64,000 nucleotides of DNA, taken from contig JALHRS010000003.1 of NCBI GenBank assembly GCA_022841325.1, forward strand, positions 62,001 through 126,000, read 5' to 3'. Below are positions 49,056-59,163 of this stretch, piece by piece. The number at the start of each line of letters is the position of its first letter. Within the stretch, counting starts at the first letter, position 1. This DNA comes from Lysobacterales bacterium. GTDB lineage: Bacteria; Pseudomonadota; Gammaproteobacteria; Xanthomonadales; SZUA-5. Both the position numbers and the translations under genes were made by a program. Under the pieces are notes generated by a model. That model did no database searches and was not told where the DNA came from. It worked only from the letters and a program-made list of their open reading frames with translations.

Positions 49056-49940
49056 TCACCCGCGCCGATAGGGCGAGTCCACGCCCTCGGGCTGGATGCC
49101 GAAGCGCTTGTAGGTCCACTGGTACTGCTCCGGGCAACTGCGCGCCAGTTCCTCGATGACCGCGTTCATGGCGGCCGCGGCAGTCATAGGCCCATGATCG
49201 AGAAACCGGACGGCAAATCCCGCCCCCGCCGGCAGGCGCTCGGCCCAGGCGAACAGCACTCTGGCGCCGGTGCGGCCCGCCAGTCTGGTGAACAGGCTCA
49301 TGGTCAGTGCGCTGCGGCCGAAGAACGGTGCGAACTCGCCCTCGCCGACCTTGGGCTGCTGATCAGGCAGGATGCCAACCACACCGCCGTCCTTCAGTCG
49401 CTTCAGCAGCGTACGCACGCCGGCGGCTTCAGCGCGCACCGGCTCGGCGCCAAAGCGCCCGCGACAGCCGTTGATCAGCGCCTCCACCCAGCGCTGCCGC
49501 GGCGGCCGATACAGAATCGCCACGGGCACCGTTCGGCTGAGATAGAGATTCAAGGCCTCCCAGGCGCCCAGATGCGGCGCCGCGATCAGCACGCCCTGGC
49601 GGGATGCGAGCGCGTCCAGAAACAGCTGCTCGCCCTCGACAACCTGAATGCGGGCGTTGACCGTCGCCGCCGCACGGGTCCAGAGCCAGCATAGCTCGGT
49701 AGCGGTTTTCCCGGTCTCGGCCATGCTTGGCGCGAGCAGGTCCCGCCGCTGATCCTCGCCCAGTTCGGGAAAGCACAGCGCCAGATTGGTCGCCGCCACC
49801 CGCGCTTCGCGCGCGCCCAGACGCAGCCACAGTCGTCCCAGCGCGGCACCCAGCGCCTGCAAGGCTGTCAGGGGCAACCGCCCCAGCAGCCACATCAATG
49901 CAAAGATCAGACGCGCGGCCATCGGCGTCAGGGCAGCCAT
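49056..49940 (-). CDS. LpxL/HtrB-like lipid A acyltransferase family protein
   Basis: 294 residues. One N-terminal membrane anchor (IFALMWLLGRLPLTALQALG) and the acyltransferase HX4E motif in APHLGAWEALNLY (catalytic H) identify the LpxL/LpxM superfamily. DGGVVGILPDQQPKVGEGEF and FGRSALTMSLFTRLAGRTGA are the conserved C-terminal motifs. It would transfer an acyl chain to lipid A or a related lipid from acyl-ACP at the inner membrane. Gene is alone, leftward, next to repeat elements. Chain specificity cannot be told. Confidence 0.88.
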   Translation of the reverse strand: MAALTPMAARLIFALMWLLGRLPLTALQALGAALGRLWLRLGAREARVAATNLALCFPELGEDQRRDLLAPSMAETGKTATELCWLWTRAAATVNARIQVVEGEQLFLDALASRQGVLIAAPHLGAWEALNLYLSRTVPVAILYRPPRQRWVEALINGCRGRFGAEPVRAEAAGVRTLLKRLKDGGVVGILPDQQPKVGEGEFAPFFGRSALTMSLFTRLAGRTGARVLFAWAERLPAGAGFAVRFLDHGPMTAAAAMNAVIEELARSCPEQYQWTYKRFGIQPEGVDSPYRRG

Positions 49941-50450
49941 TCATCGGTCATGCGATCAGCATAGCGAAGCCTGGCAGGCACGGAGCGGCTTTGAGGAGGG
50001 ACGCGCGCCTGCGCGGCCGCTCTTGATCTTCAGACCAGGCAAGGCGGCGCCGCAGCGCGGCGCCCTCCACACCAGCGACCCGAAATCCCCTGGGGCGTGC
50101 GCCGGCATGGGCTAGACGGAGAGCGCAGCGAAGCAATTCAGCCACTTTGGCATCCCATCTGGATTGCTTCGTCGCTGCGCTCCTCGCAATGACGCCGGGG
50201 GGATCTTTCACCTTTCACCTTTCACCTTTCAGTTGATGTAGCTTGGGCCAAGCGCAGCGTGCCCAACAATGGCCGCCGGTGTTGGGCACGCTGCGCTTAG
50301 CCCAAGCTACAGTTCATGGCCTCTGGGCAGTTTCGGAACGATAAGGTTGGCTCGCAATAACGCCAGCGCGACTCTTTCACGGTTCAGCTTTCCCGCCCCT
50401 CCCTTCCCGCCTAACATTCCCTGCCTTCGCCGCCCAGGCCGCTCCAGCCC
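49941..50450. repeat. Intergenic repeats including a 73-bp palindrome
   Basis: A GTCATTGCGAGGAGCG-type repeat lies near 50,117-50,193 with inverted halves. A perfect-looking palindrome spans 50,238-50,310: arm 1 starts GTAGCTTGGGCCAAGCGCAG and arm 2 ends CTTAGCCCAAGCTAC, 31-bp arms with one mismatch and an 11-base loop. The tandem CACCTTTCACCTTTCACC occurs around 50,210-50,230. The promoter of dtd is presumably at the right edge but not obvious. No gene seen. Confidence 0.75.
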
Positions 50451-50891
50451 ATGATCTCCCTGATCCAGCGCGTCTCTTCCGCCCATGTCGAGGTCGCCGG
50501 CGAGACCGTCGGTGCCATCGGTCGCGGCATCCTGGCGCTGGTGGCGGTGGAGAAGGCTGATGGCCAGGCCCAGGCCGACCGTCTGCTGGAGCGCATCCTC
50601 GGTTACCGCATCTTCGAGGACGCCGAGGGCAGGATGAATCGCTCGCTCGCCGATATCGAGGGTCAGCTGCTGCTGGTGTCGCAGTTCACGTTGGCGGCCG
50701 ACACCCAGAAGGGCATGCGTGCCAGTTTCACGCCGGCCGCCAGTCCCGAAGACGGTCGGCGCTGGTTCGACTATCTGGTGGAATCGGCGCGAAAGCAGGT
50801 ACCTGGCCTTGCAACCGGCCGTTTCGGCGCCCATATGCAGGTACATCTGGTCAACGACGGTCCGGTGACCTTCTGGTTGACGGCGCGCTGA
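50451..50891 (+). CDS. dtd: D-aminoacyl-tRNA deacylase
   Basis: 146 residues from ATG at 50,451. The enzyme removes D-amino acids wrongly attached to tRNA. Signature: [20 protein letters not shown] (SQFTL hinge of the active site) and the C-terminal Gly-cisPro motif NDGPVTFWL. Length and motif order match the family; the usual P in GxRPSF is A here (KGMRASF). Cytoplasmic dimer. The gene lies upstream of rpoD after a repeat-rich gap, with no clear operon partner. Confidence 0.95.
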   Translation: MISLIQRVSSAHVEVAGETVGAIGRGILALVAVEKADGQAQADRLLERILGYRIFEDAEGRMNRSLADIEGQLLLVSQFTLAADTQKGMRASFTPAASPEDGRRWFDYLVESARKQVPGLATGRFGAHMQVHLVNDGPVTFWLTAR

Positions 50892-51238
50892 GCGTCCCTT
50901 GATGTACCGAAAGCGCGTGGAGGGAGAGGAGCAGCGGAAGTGGGGCACGGGGCACGGGAAGAGCATCAACCGGCATCAAATTGCGTCTGACGTTTCACCT
51001 TGCTCACGACCGGGCACCAAGGTAGCAGGCCACCCCGCTCCTGATTGACGTTTCACGTTTTGCGTTTCACCTGGCTGGCGAGATCGTTGGACATCGCGGC
51101 ACGCCCCACCTTCCTAAGGCTCCGCTGAACGACTCAACTCTATTGCACCTGAACGTGAAACTTGCTAGGCGCCATTACGGTCTTCTGTTAGACTGCCGGG
51201 TTCCTCTTCCCACCCTTATTCCTCCGGGCTCATTGCGC
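50892..51238 (+). promoter_or_regulatory. Upstream region of rpoD with possible promoter
   Basis: The 347 bp before rpoD contain no gene. A GGGGCAC heptamer remnant lies at about 50,943-50,957 and GTTTCAC repeats are near 50,990-51,070. An extended -10-like TGTTAGACT is found at 51,186-51,194, some 45 bp before the ATG at 51,239, with no matched -35. No clear Shine-Dalgarno precedes the start codon, which is unusual for such a highly expressed gene. Promoter call is tentative. Confidence 0.4.
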
Positions 51239-53110
<1,872 letters not shown>

Positions 53111-53187
53111 TCAGCGGGTATCGCTGATCGCGCGTATGCGCCAACAGCGCGCCCGGGCATCCAGATCGACGGCAAGGCAAGCATCGA

Positions 53188-53217
53188 CCCGGCACTCGCG
53201 AGAGTGCCGGGTTTTTT
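53188..53217 (+). terminator. Factor-independent terminator after rpoD
   Basis: Perfect 10-bp stem CCCGGCACTC / GAGTGCCGGG with loop GCGA, followed by six T residues (53,212-53,217). It sits 77 bp after the rpoD stop and about 100 bp before the protease gene on the same strand, so the two are separate transcription units. Confidence 0.93.
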
Positions 53218-53316
53218 GTGCCCGTTTGCTGCCGGTGGTGGTCCGGGCCAACGTTGACCATTGCCGGCCGCACACTGGGTTAGACTTCTGACCGACCTGA
53301 ATTCCCGGAGCTGCTC

Positions 53317-54789
53317 GTGCGCGCATTGGCACTGATGATTGGCCTGTCCCTGATGGCACCCGTGCTGGCCGCACCCGACAAGGTGGCCGGCAACGTCGGC
53401 ACCGCACTCGGGCAGAGCGGCAAGGCCGAGATTCTGGTGACGCTCAGCGAGCAGGCCGACCTTGCCCGTCTGGCCGAAAAGCACAGCGGCGACGACCGTC
53501 TGATCAGCAGCGTGGCAGCCTTGCGGGCCCGCGCCGCGCAGTCGCAGGCGCCGCTGCGCGCCTGGCTGGACAAGCGCGGCGTGAAATACCGCAGCTTCTG
53601 GGTAGCCAATTTCATCGCCCTGGAAGCGGACGCAGATCTGATCGATCAACTGGCGGTGCGCAAGGATGTGGCGGCGATCGAACTCAATTCCCGGCTAGGC
53701 ATGGAGCGTCCAGCCGACGAAGCGCCGGCCATCGTGAAGGCGGTGAACGCCATCGAAGCCGGCGTCAACAGGATCAATGCTCCGGCGCTGTGGGCCATGG
53801 GCTTTCGCGGTCAGGGCGTGCTGGTCGCCGGACAGGACACCGGCTATCAATGGGATCACCCGGCCTTGAAGAACCAATATGCCGGCTGGAACGGCAACAG
53901 CGCCGACCACGACTACCATTGGTTCGATGCCATTCACAGCGGCGGTGGCGGCGTTTGTGGTGTCAATTCGCCGGTGCCCTGCGACGACAATTCCCATGGC
54001 ACCCACACCATGGGCACGATGGTGGGCGACGATGGCGCCAGCAACCAGATCGGCGTCGCCCCCGGCGCACGCTGGATAGCCTGCCGCAACATGAATCAGG
54101 GCGATGGCACACCCACCACTTACAGCGAATGCTTCCAGTGGCTGCTGGCACCGACCGACCGCGCCGGCAACAACCCCGATCCGCTGCGCGCGCCGCACGT
54201 CATCAACAACTCCTGGGGCTGCCCGCCGTCCGAAGGCTGCACCGCGCCGAACATCCTGCAGACAGTGGTGGAGAACGTGCGCAATGCCGGAATTCTGGTC
54301 GTGGTTTCGGCGGGCAACAGCGGTTCAGCATGCTCGACGGTCAGCGATCCCGCCGCGATCTATGCGGCAAGTCTGACGGTCGGCAATCTGAACGGCACCG
54401 CGATGTCCGGCAGCAGCAGCCGTGGTCCTGTATTGGTTGACGGCAGCAGTCGGCTCAAGCCTGATGTTTCCGCGCCTGGCACCAGCGTGCGCTCAGCCGT
54501 CCCGACCAATGGCTATGGCCTGAAGAGCGGAACCAGCATGGCTGGTCCGCACGTGGCTGGCCTTGCGGCGCTGCTGATGTCGGTGGATCCCACCCTGAAA
54601 CGCGATCCAGCCAGGATTGAAGCCCTGTTGCGCGACACTGCCGTGGCCGACATCACCACCACCCAGACCTGTGGCGGCACTGCCTCGCCCGGCACCATTC
54701 CCAACAACACCTTCGGCTACGGCCGAGTTGACGCCCTGTCGGCCGCCCGCAATGGCCTGGGCGTGCTGCAGCGCAACGGTTTCGAGTAA
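53317..54789 (+). CDS. Secreted subtilisin-like serine protease (S8)
   Basis: 490 residues from GTG at 53,317 with GGAG upstream. Signal peptide at 1-19 (RALALMIGLSLMAPVLAA). An inhibitor-like propeptide (about 35-125) precedes the subtilase core with catalytic D174 (AGQDTGYQWDHP), H227 (DDNSHGTHTMG) and S407 (GTSMAGPHVAGL). Cysteine pairs in the core suggest disulfides. Ends LQRNGFE, resembling a short C-terminal motif of secreted proteins in Xanthomonadales. Secreted peptidase, perhaps for nutrition or defence; substrate unknown. Confidence 0.93.
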   Translation: MRALALMIGLSLMAPVLAAPDKVAGNVGTALGQSGKAEILVTLSEQADLARLAEKHSGDDRLISSVAALRARAAQSQAPLRAWLDKRGVKYRSFWVANFIALEADADLIDQLAVRKDVAAIELNSRLGMERPADEAPAIVKAVNAIEAGVNRINAPALWAMGFRGQGVLVAGQDTGYQWDHPALKNQYAGWNGNSADHDYHWFDAIHSGGGGVCGVNSPVPCDDNSHGTHTMGTMVGDDGASNQIGVAPGARWIACRNMNQGDGTPTTYSECFQWLLAPTDRAGNNPDPLRAPHVINNSWGCPPSEGCTAPNILQTVVENVRNAGILVVVSAGNSGSACSTVSDPAAIYAASLTVGNLNGTAMSGSSSRGPVLVDGSSRLKPDVSAPGTSVRSAVPTNGYGLKSGTSMAGPHVAGLAALLMSVDPTLKRDPARIEALLRDTAVADITTTQTCGGTASPGTIPNNTFGYGRVDALSAARNGLGVLQRNGFE

Positions 54790-54897
54790 GGCGGCGACAA
54801 ATCCACCCTGTGGGAGCGGCTTCAGCCGCGACGGCTGTTCCCGACCAACCGATCGCGGACAAAGTCCGCTCCCACAGGTCAGGTTGACCAGCAGCGC
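54790..54897. repeat. REP hairpin GTGGGAGCGGCTTCAGCC
   Basis: Arm 1 CTGTGGGAGCGGCTTCAGCC lies at about 54,809-54,828 and the complementary arm CGGACAAAGTCCGCTCCCAC at about 54,864-54,883. It lies between the convergent protease and ubiB genes. A hairpin here may also limit read-through in both directions. Confidence 0.75.
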
Positions 54898-56553
54898 CTA
54901 CTTTCGCGGCCAGGCGGCCATGAAGGCCCACAGGGCGCCGAGGCCGGCGATGCCGGCGGCGGCGGGGACTCCGAGCACCTTGGGGCCGCCGGCGTCGAAG
55001 GCGTACAGCAGGCCGGCGACGATCATCAGGCCGCTGCCCAGGATCGCCAGCACGGTCTGGCGCTGGCCCTGGCGGGTGACGGCGATCAGCTTTTCGATAT
55101 CGGGTGAGCGCATCCGCAGCTGGTGCTGCCCGGACACCGACTGCTTCAGATACTCGTGCAGCAGGCGCGGTATTTCCGGAGCGTTCTGCACCAGTCCCGG
55201 CAGGCGCACGCGGATTTCCTTGAGCGCGGCATTGAAACCGTACTTGTCGGCCATGATCTGGGCCAGCACCGGTTTGGCGACGGCCCACAGATCAAGTTTT
55301 GGAAACAGGGTGCGCGCCAGTCCCTCGATGTTGAGCAGGGTCTTCTGCAACAGGATCAGCTGCGGCTGCAGCGTCAACTGATATTGCTGGGCCACGGCGA
55401 ACAGCTTCATCAACACCTCGCCCAGTGAGATCTCGCTCAGCGGTCGGGTGAAATAAGGCTCGCAGACGCCGCGCACGGCGCCTTCCAGATCGTCGATGCG
55501 CACCGTGTTCGGCATCCAGCCGGCCTCGACATGCAACTCGGCGATGCGGCGGTAGTCCTGGGTGAACATGGCCATGAAATTCTCGGCCAGGTAGCGCTGG
55601 TCGGCTGGCGGCAGCGTACCCATGATCCCGAAGTCCAGCGCGATGAACAGCGGATCGTCCGGATGCTCACGGGCGATCAGCACATTGCCCGGATGCAGAT
55701 CGGCATGGAAGAAGTTGTCGCGGAACACCTGGGTGTAGAACAGGCGCACGGCTCGCTCTGCCAGCTTCTCGAAGTTGATGCCGGCCGCCCGCAGGCCTTC
55801 GACATCATTGAGCGCAATGCCGTAGACCCGCTCCATGGTGATCATGCGGGTGCGCGTGAGTGGCCAGAGCATCTCCGGTACGTACATCTCCCTGGAGCCG
55901 GTCCAGTTGCGTCGCAGCAGGCTGCCGTTGGCGGCCTCGCGCATCAGATCCAGTTCCAGCGTCAGCGTGCGCTCGATCTCGGTGACCACATCGGTGGGGC
56001 GAATGCGATCGGCGTGCGCGAGGCGTTTCTCGGCGATGGCGGCGATGGCCTTGAGCAAGGCCAGATCGCCATTGACGCGCTCGCGTATGCCCGGGCGCAG
56101 CACCTTGATGACCACTTCGCGGCCGTCGTGCAGAGTGGCGGCATGGACCTGGGCGATCGACGCCGAGGCATGCGGCTTTTCATCGAAGCTGGCGTAGTGC
56201 GTGGCGATGCTCGCGCCCAGTTCGGCCTCGATCAGCACCCGCGCCTCGGCACCGGGAAACGGAGCCACGCGGTCCTGCAGCTTCTCCAGTTCGTCGGCGA
56301 CATCCTGCGGCAACAGATCCCGACGGGTGGACAGGATCTGCCCGAACTTGACGAAGATCGGGCCCAGTTCTTCCAGCGCCCGACGCAGGCGTTCGCCGCG
56401 CGCCATGCCCGCGGCACCGACGGCATCGCCGCTGAGCGCGCGCAGCCAGGTCAGCGGCCGGAACAGGCGCGCCGCCGGCGTGACCTCGTCGAGGCGATAA
56501 CGCACCAGCACGCGCCCGATACGCCAGATGCGGAGGAAGGCGCGGAGGTTCAT
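54898..56553 (-). CDS. ubiB: UbiB family kinase-like protein (ubiquinone biosynthesis)
   Basis: 551 residues from ATG at 56,551-56,553; the upstream in-frame extension is unlike UbiB. Kinase-like ABC1/ADCK domain with KFGQ motif (VKFGQILSTRRDLL), alanine-rich ASASIAQVHAATL loop, lysine in VIKVLRPGIRERVN, catalytic loop DLHPGN and DFGIMG. A C-terminal pair of membrane helices (LAILGSGLMIVAGLLYAFDA; AAAGIAGLGALWAFMAAW). Needed for coenzyme Q synthesis in the inner membrane. It follows ubiJ on the same strand; ubiE is not in the window. Confidence 0.95.
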   Translation of the reverse strand: MNLRAFLRIWRIGRVLVRYRLDEVTPAARLFRPLTWLRALSGDAVGAAGMARGERLRRALEELGPIFVKFGQILSTRRDLLPQDVADELEKLQDRVAPFPGAEARVLIEAELGASIATHYASFDEKPHASASIAQVHAATLHDGREVVIKVLRPGIRERVNGDLALLKAIAAIAEKRLAHADRIRPTDVVTEIERTLTLELDLMREAANGSLLRRNWTGSREMYVPEMLWPLTRTRMITMERVYGIALNDVEGLRAAGINFEKLAERAVRLFYTQVFRDNFFHADLHPGNVLIAREHPDDPLFIALDFGIMGTLPPADQRYLAENFMAMFTQDYRRIAELHVEAGWMPNTVRIDDLEGAVRGVCEPYFTRPLSEISLGEVLMKLFAVAQQYQLTLQPQLILLQKTLLNIEGLARTLFPKLDLWAVAKPVLAQIMADKYGFNAALKEIRVRLPGLVQNAPEIPRLLHEYLKQSVSGQHQLRMRSPDIEKLIAVTRQGQRQTVLAILGSGLMIVAGLLYAFDAGGPKVLGVPAAAGIAGLGALWAFMAAWPRK

Positions 56554-56695
56554 GGGTGGCGGCGTGTTGCGGCGAAAACCGCTTTGCTCTCGCAAGCAAA
56601 GTCAAACGTAAAACGTGAAACGTCAATTCGAGGCGGGCTCTTGCGCTTCCCCGTGCCCCCTGCCCCCTGCCCCCTGCCCCGCTGTGCGGTCGCTC
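56554..56695. repeat. Heptamer-like array between ubiB and ubiJ
   Basis: At about 56,650-56,681 the sequence is CCCCGTGCCCCCTGCCCCCT..., a variant GTGCCCC / CTGCCCC array of four units. It is flanked by AAACGTGAAACGTCA-type repeat (about 56,608-56,625). No gene or promoter seen. Confidence 0.6.
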
Positions 56696-57322
56696 TCACG
56701 ATGCCGCCCGCCGTGCCCGGGCCAGACGCTCGATGCGGGCTTCCAGGCGCTCGACGGCATCCCGGGTGTCTTCGACGCCATCGATGAAATCGGCCAGTTC
56801 GCCGGGTGCGATCAGGTCTCGGGATTCTTCACGCAGATACTCGCTGGTCGAGCGCACGAAGGACCTGGCTGTCGAGCGGCCCCAGGCCAGGGCGCCGCGC
56901 AGACCTTTGGCAATCTGATAGCCCGCGACCTCGCCGAAGAAATCGGCAAAGGGCCGATCCCAGTCCGGATCCAGCTGGGTGATCAGCTTCTGTACCCGTC
57001 GGGCCAGATCGGCATCCCCGGAGATGTCGATGCGCCCGGCCGGCAGCTCGAAGCCGCCGCGTTCGGCCGCCAGTGCGACCAGGGCGCCGGCGCTGGCGCT
57101 GATCGACAGATCCGGCGCGCTGGCGTCACTGGCCACAAGCTTGCCTGCGCGCACGCTGAGCTGCACCGGCGCCGGCCAGGGCTTGAGGCGCAGGGCAATG
57201 CTGCGACCCTCCAGAGCACGCAGGGCGTCGGCACTGGCGCTGTCCAGTGCCAGCACCCGATTCAGCGCGGTCTCGACCAGCCGCAGCAGCGGCGATGGCC
57301 ATTTCGGAAGTTCGTCGGTCAT
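56696..57322 (-). CDS. ubiJ: UbiJ ubiquinone biosynthesis accessory protein
   Basis: 208 residues. The N-terminal SCP2-like domain (about 8-110; SPLLRLVETALNRVLALDSA; SIALRLKPWPAPVQLSVRAG; GRIDISGDADLARRVQKLI) and a C-terminal coiled coil (VEDTRDAVERLEARIERLAR) match UbiJ. It binds the hydrophobic intermediates of ubiquinone synthesis in a soluble Ubi complex with UbiK. It lies upstream of ubiB on the same strand, the usual gene order ubiE-ubiJ-ubiB minus ubiE. Separated by 142 bp from ubiB, including a GCCCCCT heptamer-like array. Confidence 0.9.
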   Translation of the reverse strand: MTDELPKWPSPLLRLVETALNRVLALDSASADALRALEGRSIALRLKPWPAPVQLSVRAGKLVASDASAPDLSISASAGALVALAAERGGFELPAGRIDISGDADLARRVQKLITQLDPDWDRPFADFFGEVAGYQIAKGLRGALAWGRSTARSFVRSTSEYLREESRDLIAPGELADFIDGVEDTRDAVERLEARIERLARARRAAS

Positions 57323-57639
57323 TGCATCAGAGGGGTATTCGGGAAGGTCTGCATGTTAACTCGCATCGCCTGCAGATCGGGTGCAGAGCACGCTGGTCGG
57401 CTGCGCTTGATGCGCCGCCAGAACGGGAGTAATGTGGACCTGCGCCCCACGGTTGATTGAGGGCCTCATGGTCCGATGTAACGCGCCGCATCCTGTTCGT
57501 CTGCCTTCTCCCCGAGGGCCAGCGGCGCGCACATCCTGCGGACCACTTCCCCTGACGCTCCACAGACTCTGCCACCCCGGGCAGGCGTCGCCGTGCGCGC
57601 ATGTGTCCAACGAGGTACAACGCTACAGGAGGATTGGAG
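57323..57639. other. Intergenic region between ubiJ and a YdcH-like gene
   Basis: No gene or repeat is supported in these 317 bp. The ubiJ (leftward) and YdcH-like (rightward) genes diverge, so promoters in both directions are expected. A strong ribosome site AGGAGG followed by GGAG lies just before the ATG at 57,640. Several weak open frames are Arg/Pro-rich shadows. Confidence 0.55.
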
Positions 57640-57855
57640 ATGTTTGAAAACCAGAACGCCGACGATGTTCAGGCAATGATGGCGCGCAGTGACGAGTTCC
57701 GGCGCCTCTATCAACACCACAGGGAACTCGACAGGCAGGTCGAGGAGGCCGAGCACGGCCTGAACCCGATCGACGACATGACGCTGCACACCCTGAAGAA
57801 GGAAAAGCTCAGGGCCAAGGACCGTTTGACCTTCCTTTGGGAACATCGCGCCTGA
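57640..57855 (+). CDS. Small YdcH-like protein (DUF465)
   Basis: 71 residues from ATG at 57,640, preceded by AGGAGG and GGAG. The helical sequence DEFRRLYQHHRELDRQVEEA and the ending MTLHTLKKEKLRAKDRLTFL match the DUF465/YdcH family of short, coiled-coil proteins. Function unknown; widespread in proteobacteria. Single-gene unit upstream of an RND efflux pair. Confidence 0.88.
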   Translation: MFENQNADDVQAMMARSDEFRRLYQHHRELDRQVEEAEHGLNPIDDMTLHTLKKEKLRAKDRLTFLWEHRA

Positions 57856-58091
57856 CCAAGGCTGCATCCCGGAACCACTGATTGAGCGATCGACGGCGGG
57901 CGCGCGCCACCGGCAGCGCCGCCGCCGATCGACCCGGGCGGATCCTGCCCGGCCTCGCTGACGGGCCCCAATCGCAAACAATGCACCCCAAAGTGCGCCT
58001 CGGTGGCGTCAGAGGGCGACTGCGCGCACCGTCTTCACATCCTGAGCGGATAAACTCCGCCTCCTTTTTCACAAACGTGAAGACCCTTCGC

Positions 58092-59159
58092 ATGGAAGCG
58101 CGTGCCGGACATACACTGACGCTGTTGTCCCTGAGCCTGCTGGTGCTGCTGCTCGGCGCCTGCGGCGACCGTCCCCCCGCCGCAGCCGCCAGCGCGGCGG
58201 GCAAGCCCGTGCCGGTCGTGGTTCAGCGCGCGACCAGCAGTGACTGGGTCGATCGGATTCAGGCCCTGGGTACCGCACATGCCGATGAATCGGTGACGCT
58301 GACGGCCAAGACCGCCGAAACCGTGGCGCGGGTAAATTTCAGCGATGGTCAGATGGTCGCCGCCGGCGATGTGCTGGTGGAACTGACCGACCGCACCGAG
58401 GTGGCCCAGCTGAAGGAGGCGCAGGCGGCATTTGTCGAGGCCGAGAAGCAGTACCAACGCCTGCTCGGGCTGGTCAAGCAGGGTACCGTCACCCAGTCGC
58501 AGGTCGACCAGCAACTGGCAGCGCGCGACTCGGCCCGAGCGCGTAGCGACGCCATCCGCGTGCGCCTGTCGGATCGGGTGATCACGGCCCCCTTTGCCGG
58601 CGTGCTGGGCTTCCGCATGGTCAGCCCGGGCACTCTGGTGCAACCGGGAACGGTGATTACCACGCTCGACGATATCCGCACCATCAAACTGGATTTTTCC
58701 GTCCCCGAGACCTTCATCTCGGCTCTGGCTGTGGGCCAGCGCATCGAAGCCCGCAGCAGCGCCTACCCCGAGCGCGTGTTCGAAGGCGTGGTCAGCTCGC
58801 TGGATTCGCGGGTGGATCCGATTTCCCGCGCCATCATGGTGCGGGCGGAGCTGCCCAATCCGGAACGACTGCTCAAGCCCGGCATGCTGCTCGGTGTCGA
58901 AGTGCTGAATCGGCCCCGGACCTCGATCACGGTACCGGAGGTGTCGGTGTCGGCGCTGCGCGAACGCGCTTTCGTCTACCGCATCGACGACGCCCTGACG
59001 GCGCAGGAAGTGGAGGTGCGCATCGGCGCCCGCCGCAGTGGCGAAGTGGAAATACTCGAGGGCCTGAACGCGGGCGATCAGGTCGTCACCGAGGGTCTGG
59101 TGCGCATGCGCGACGGCGCCAGGGTCCATCTGGTCAGCGACGCTGCAGGAACGGACTGA
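58092..59159 (+). CDS. RND efflux periplasmic adaptor (membrane fusion protein)
   Basis: 355 residues from ATG at 58,092, chosen because it starts a lipoprotein signal with lipobox LLLGAC at 19-24. The mature protein has a biotinyl-lipoyl-like domain (DESVTLTAKTAETVARVNFS, DGQMVAAGDVLVELTDRTEV), a helical hairpin (about 110-150) and a beta-barrel (VITAPFAGVLGFRMVSPGTL). It links an inner-membrane RND pump to an outer-membrane channel. The pump gene follows after 4 bases. Lipid-anchored, periplasmic. Confidence 0.93.
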   Translation: MEARAGHTLTLLSLSLLVLLLGACGDRPPAAAASAAGKPVPVVVQRATSSDWVDRIQALGTAHADESVTLTAKTAETVARVNFSDGQMVAAGDVLVELTDRTEVAQLKEAQAAFVEAEKQYQRLLGLVKQGTVTQSQVDQQLAARDSARARSDAIRVRLSDRVITAPFAGVLGFRMVSPGTLVQPGTVITTLDDIRTIKLDFSVPETFISALAVGQRIEARSSAYPERVFEGVVSSLDSRVDPISRAIMVRAELPNPERLLKPGMLLGVEVLNRPRTSITVPEVSVSALRERAFVYRIDDALTAQEVEVRIGARRSGEVEILEGLNAGDQVVTEGLVRMRDGARVHLVSDAAGTD

Positions 59160-59163
59160 GGCC

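Noticed and set aside
53111-53187. Possible small RNA or tRNA after rpoD
   Set aside because: No cloverleaf or conserved T-loop seen; the following hairpin is fully explained as the rpoD terminator.
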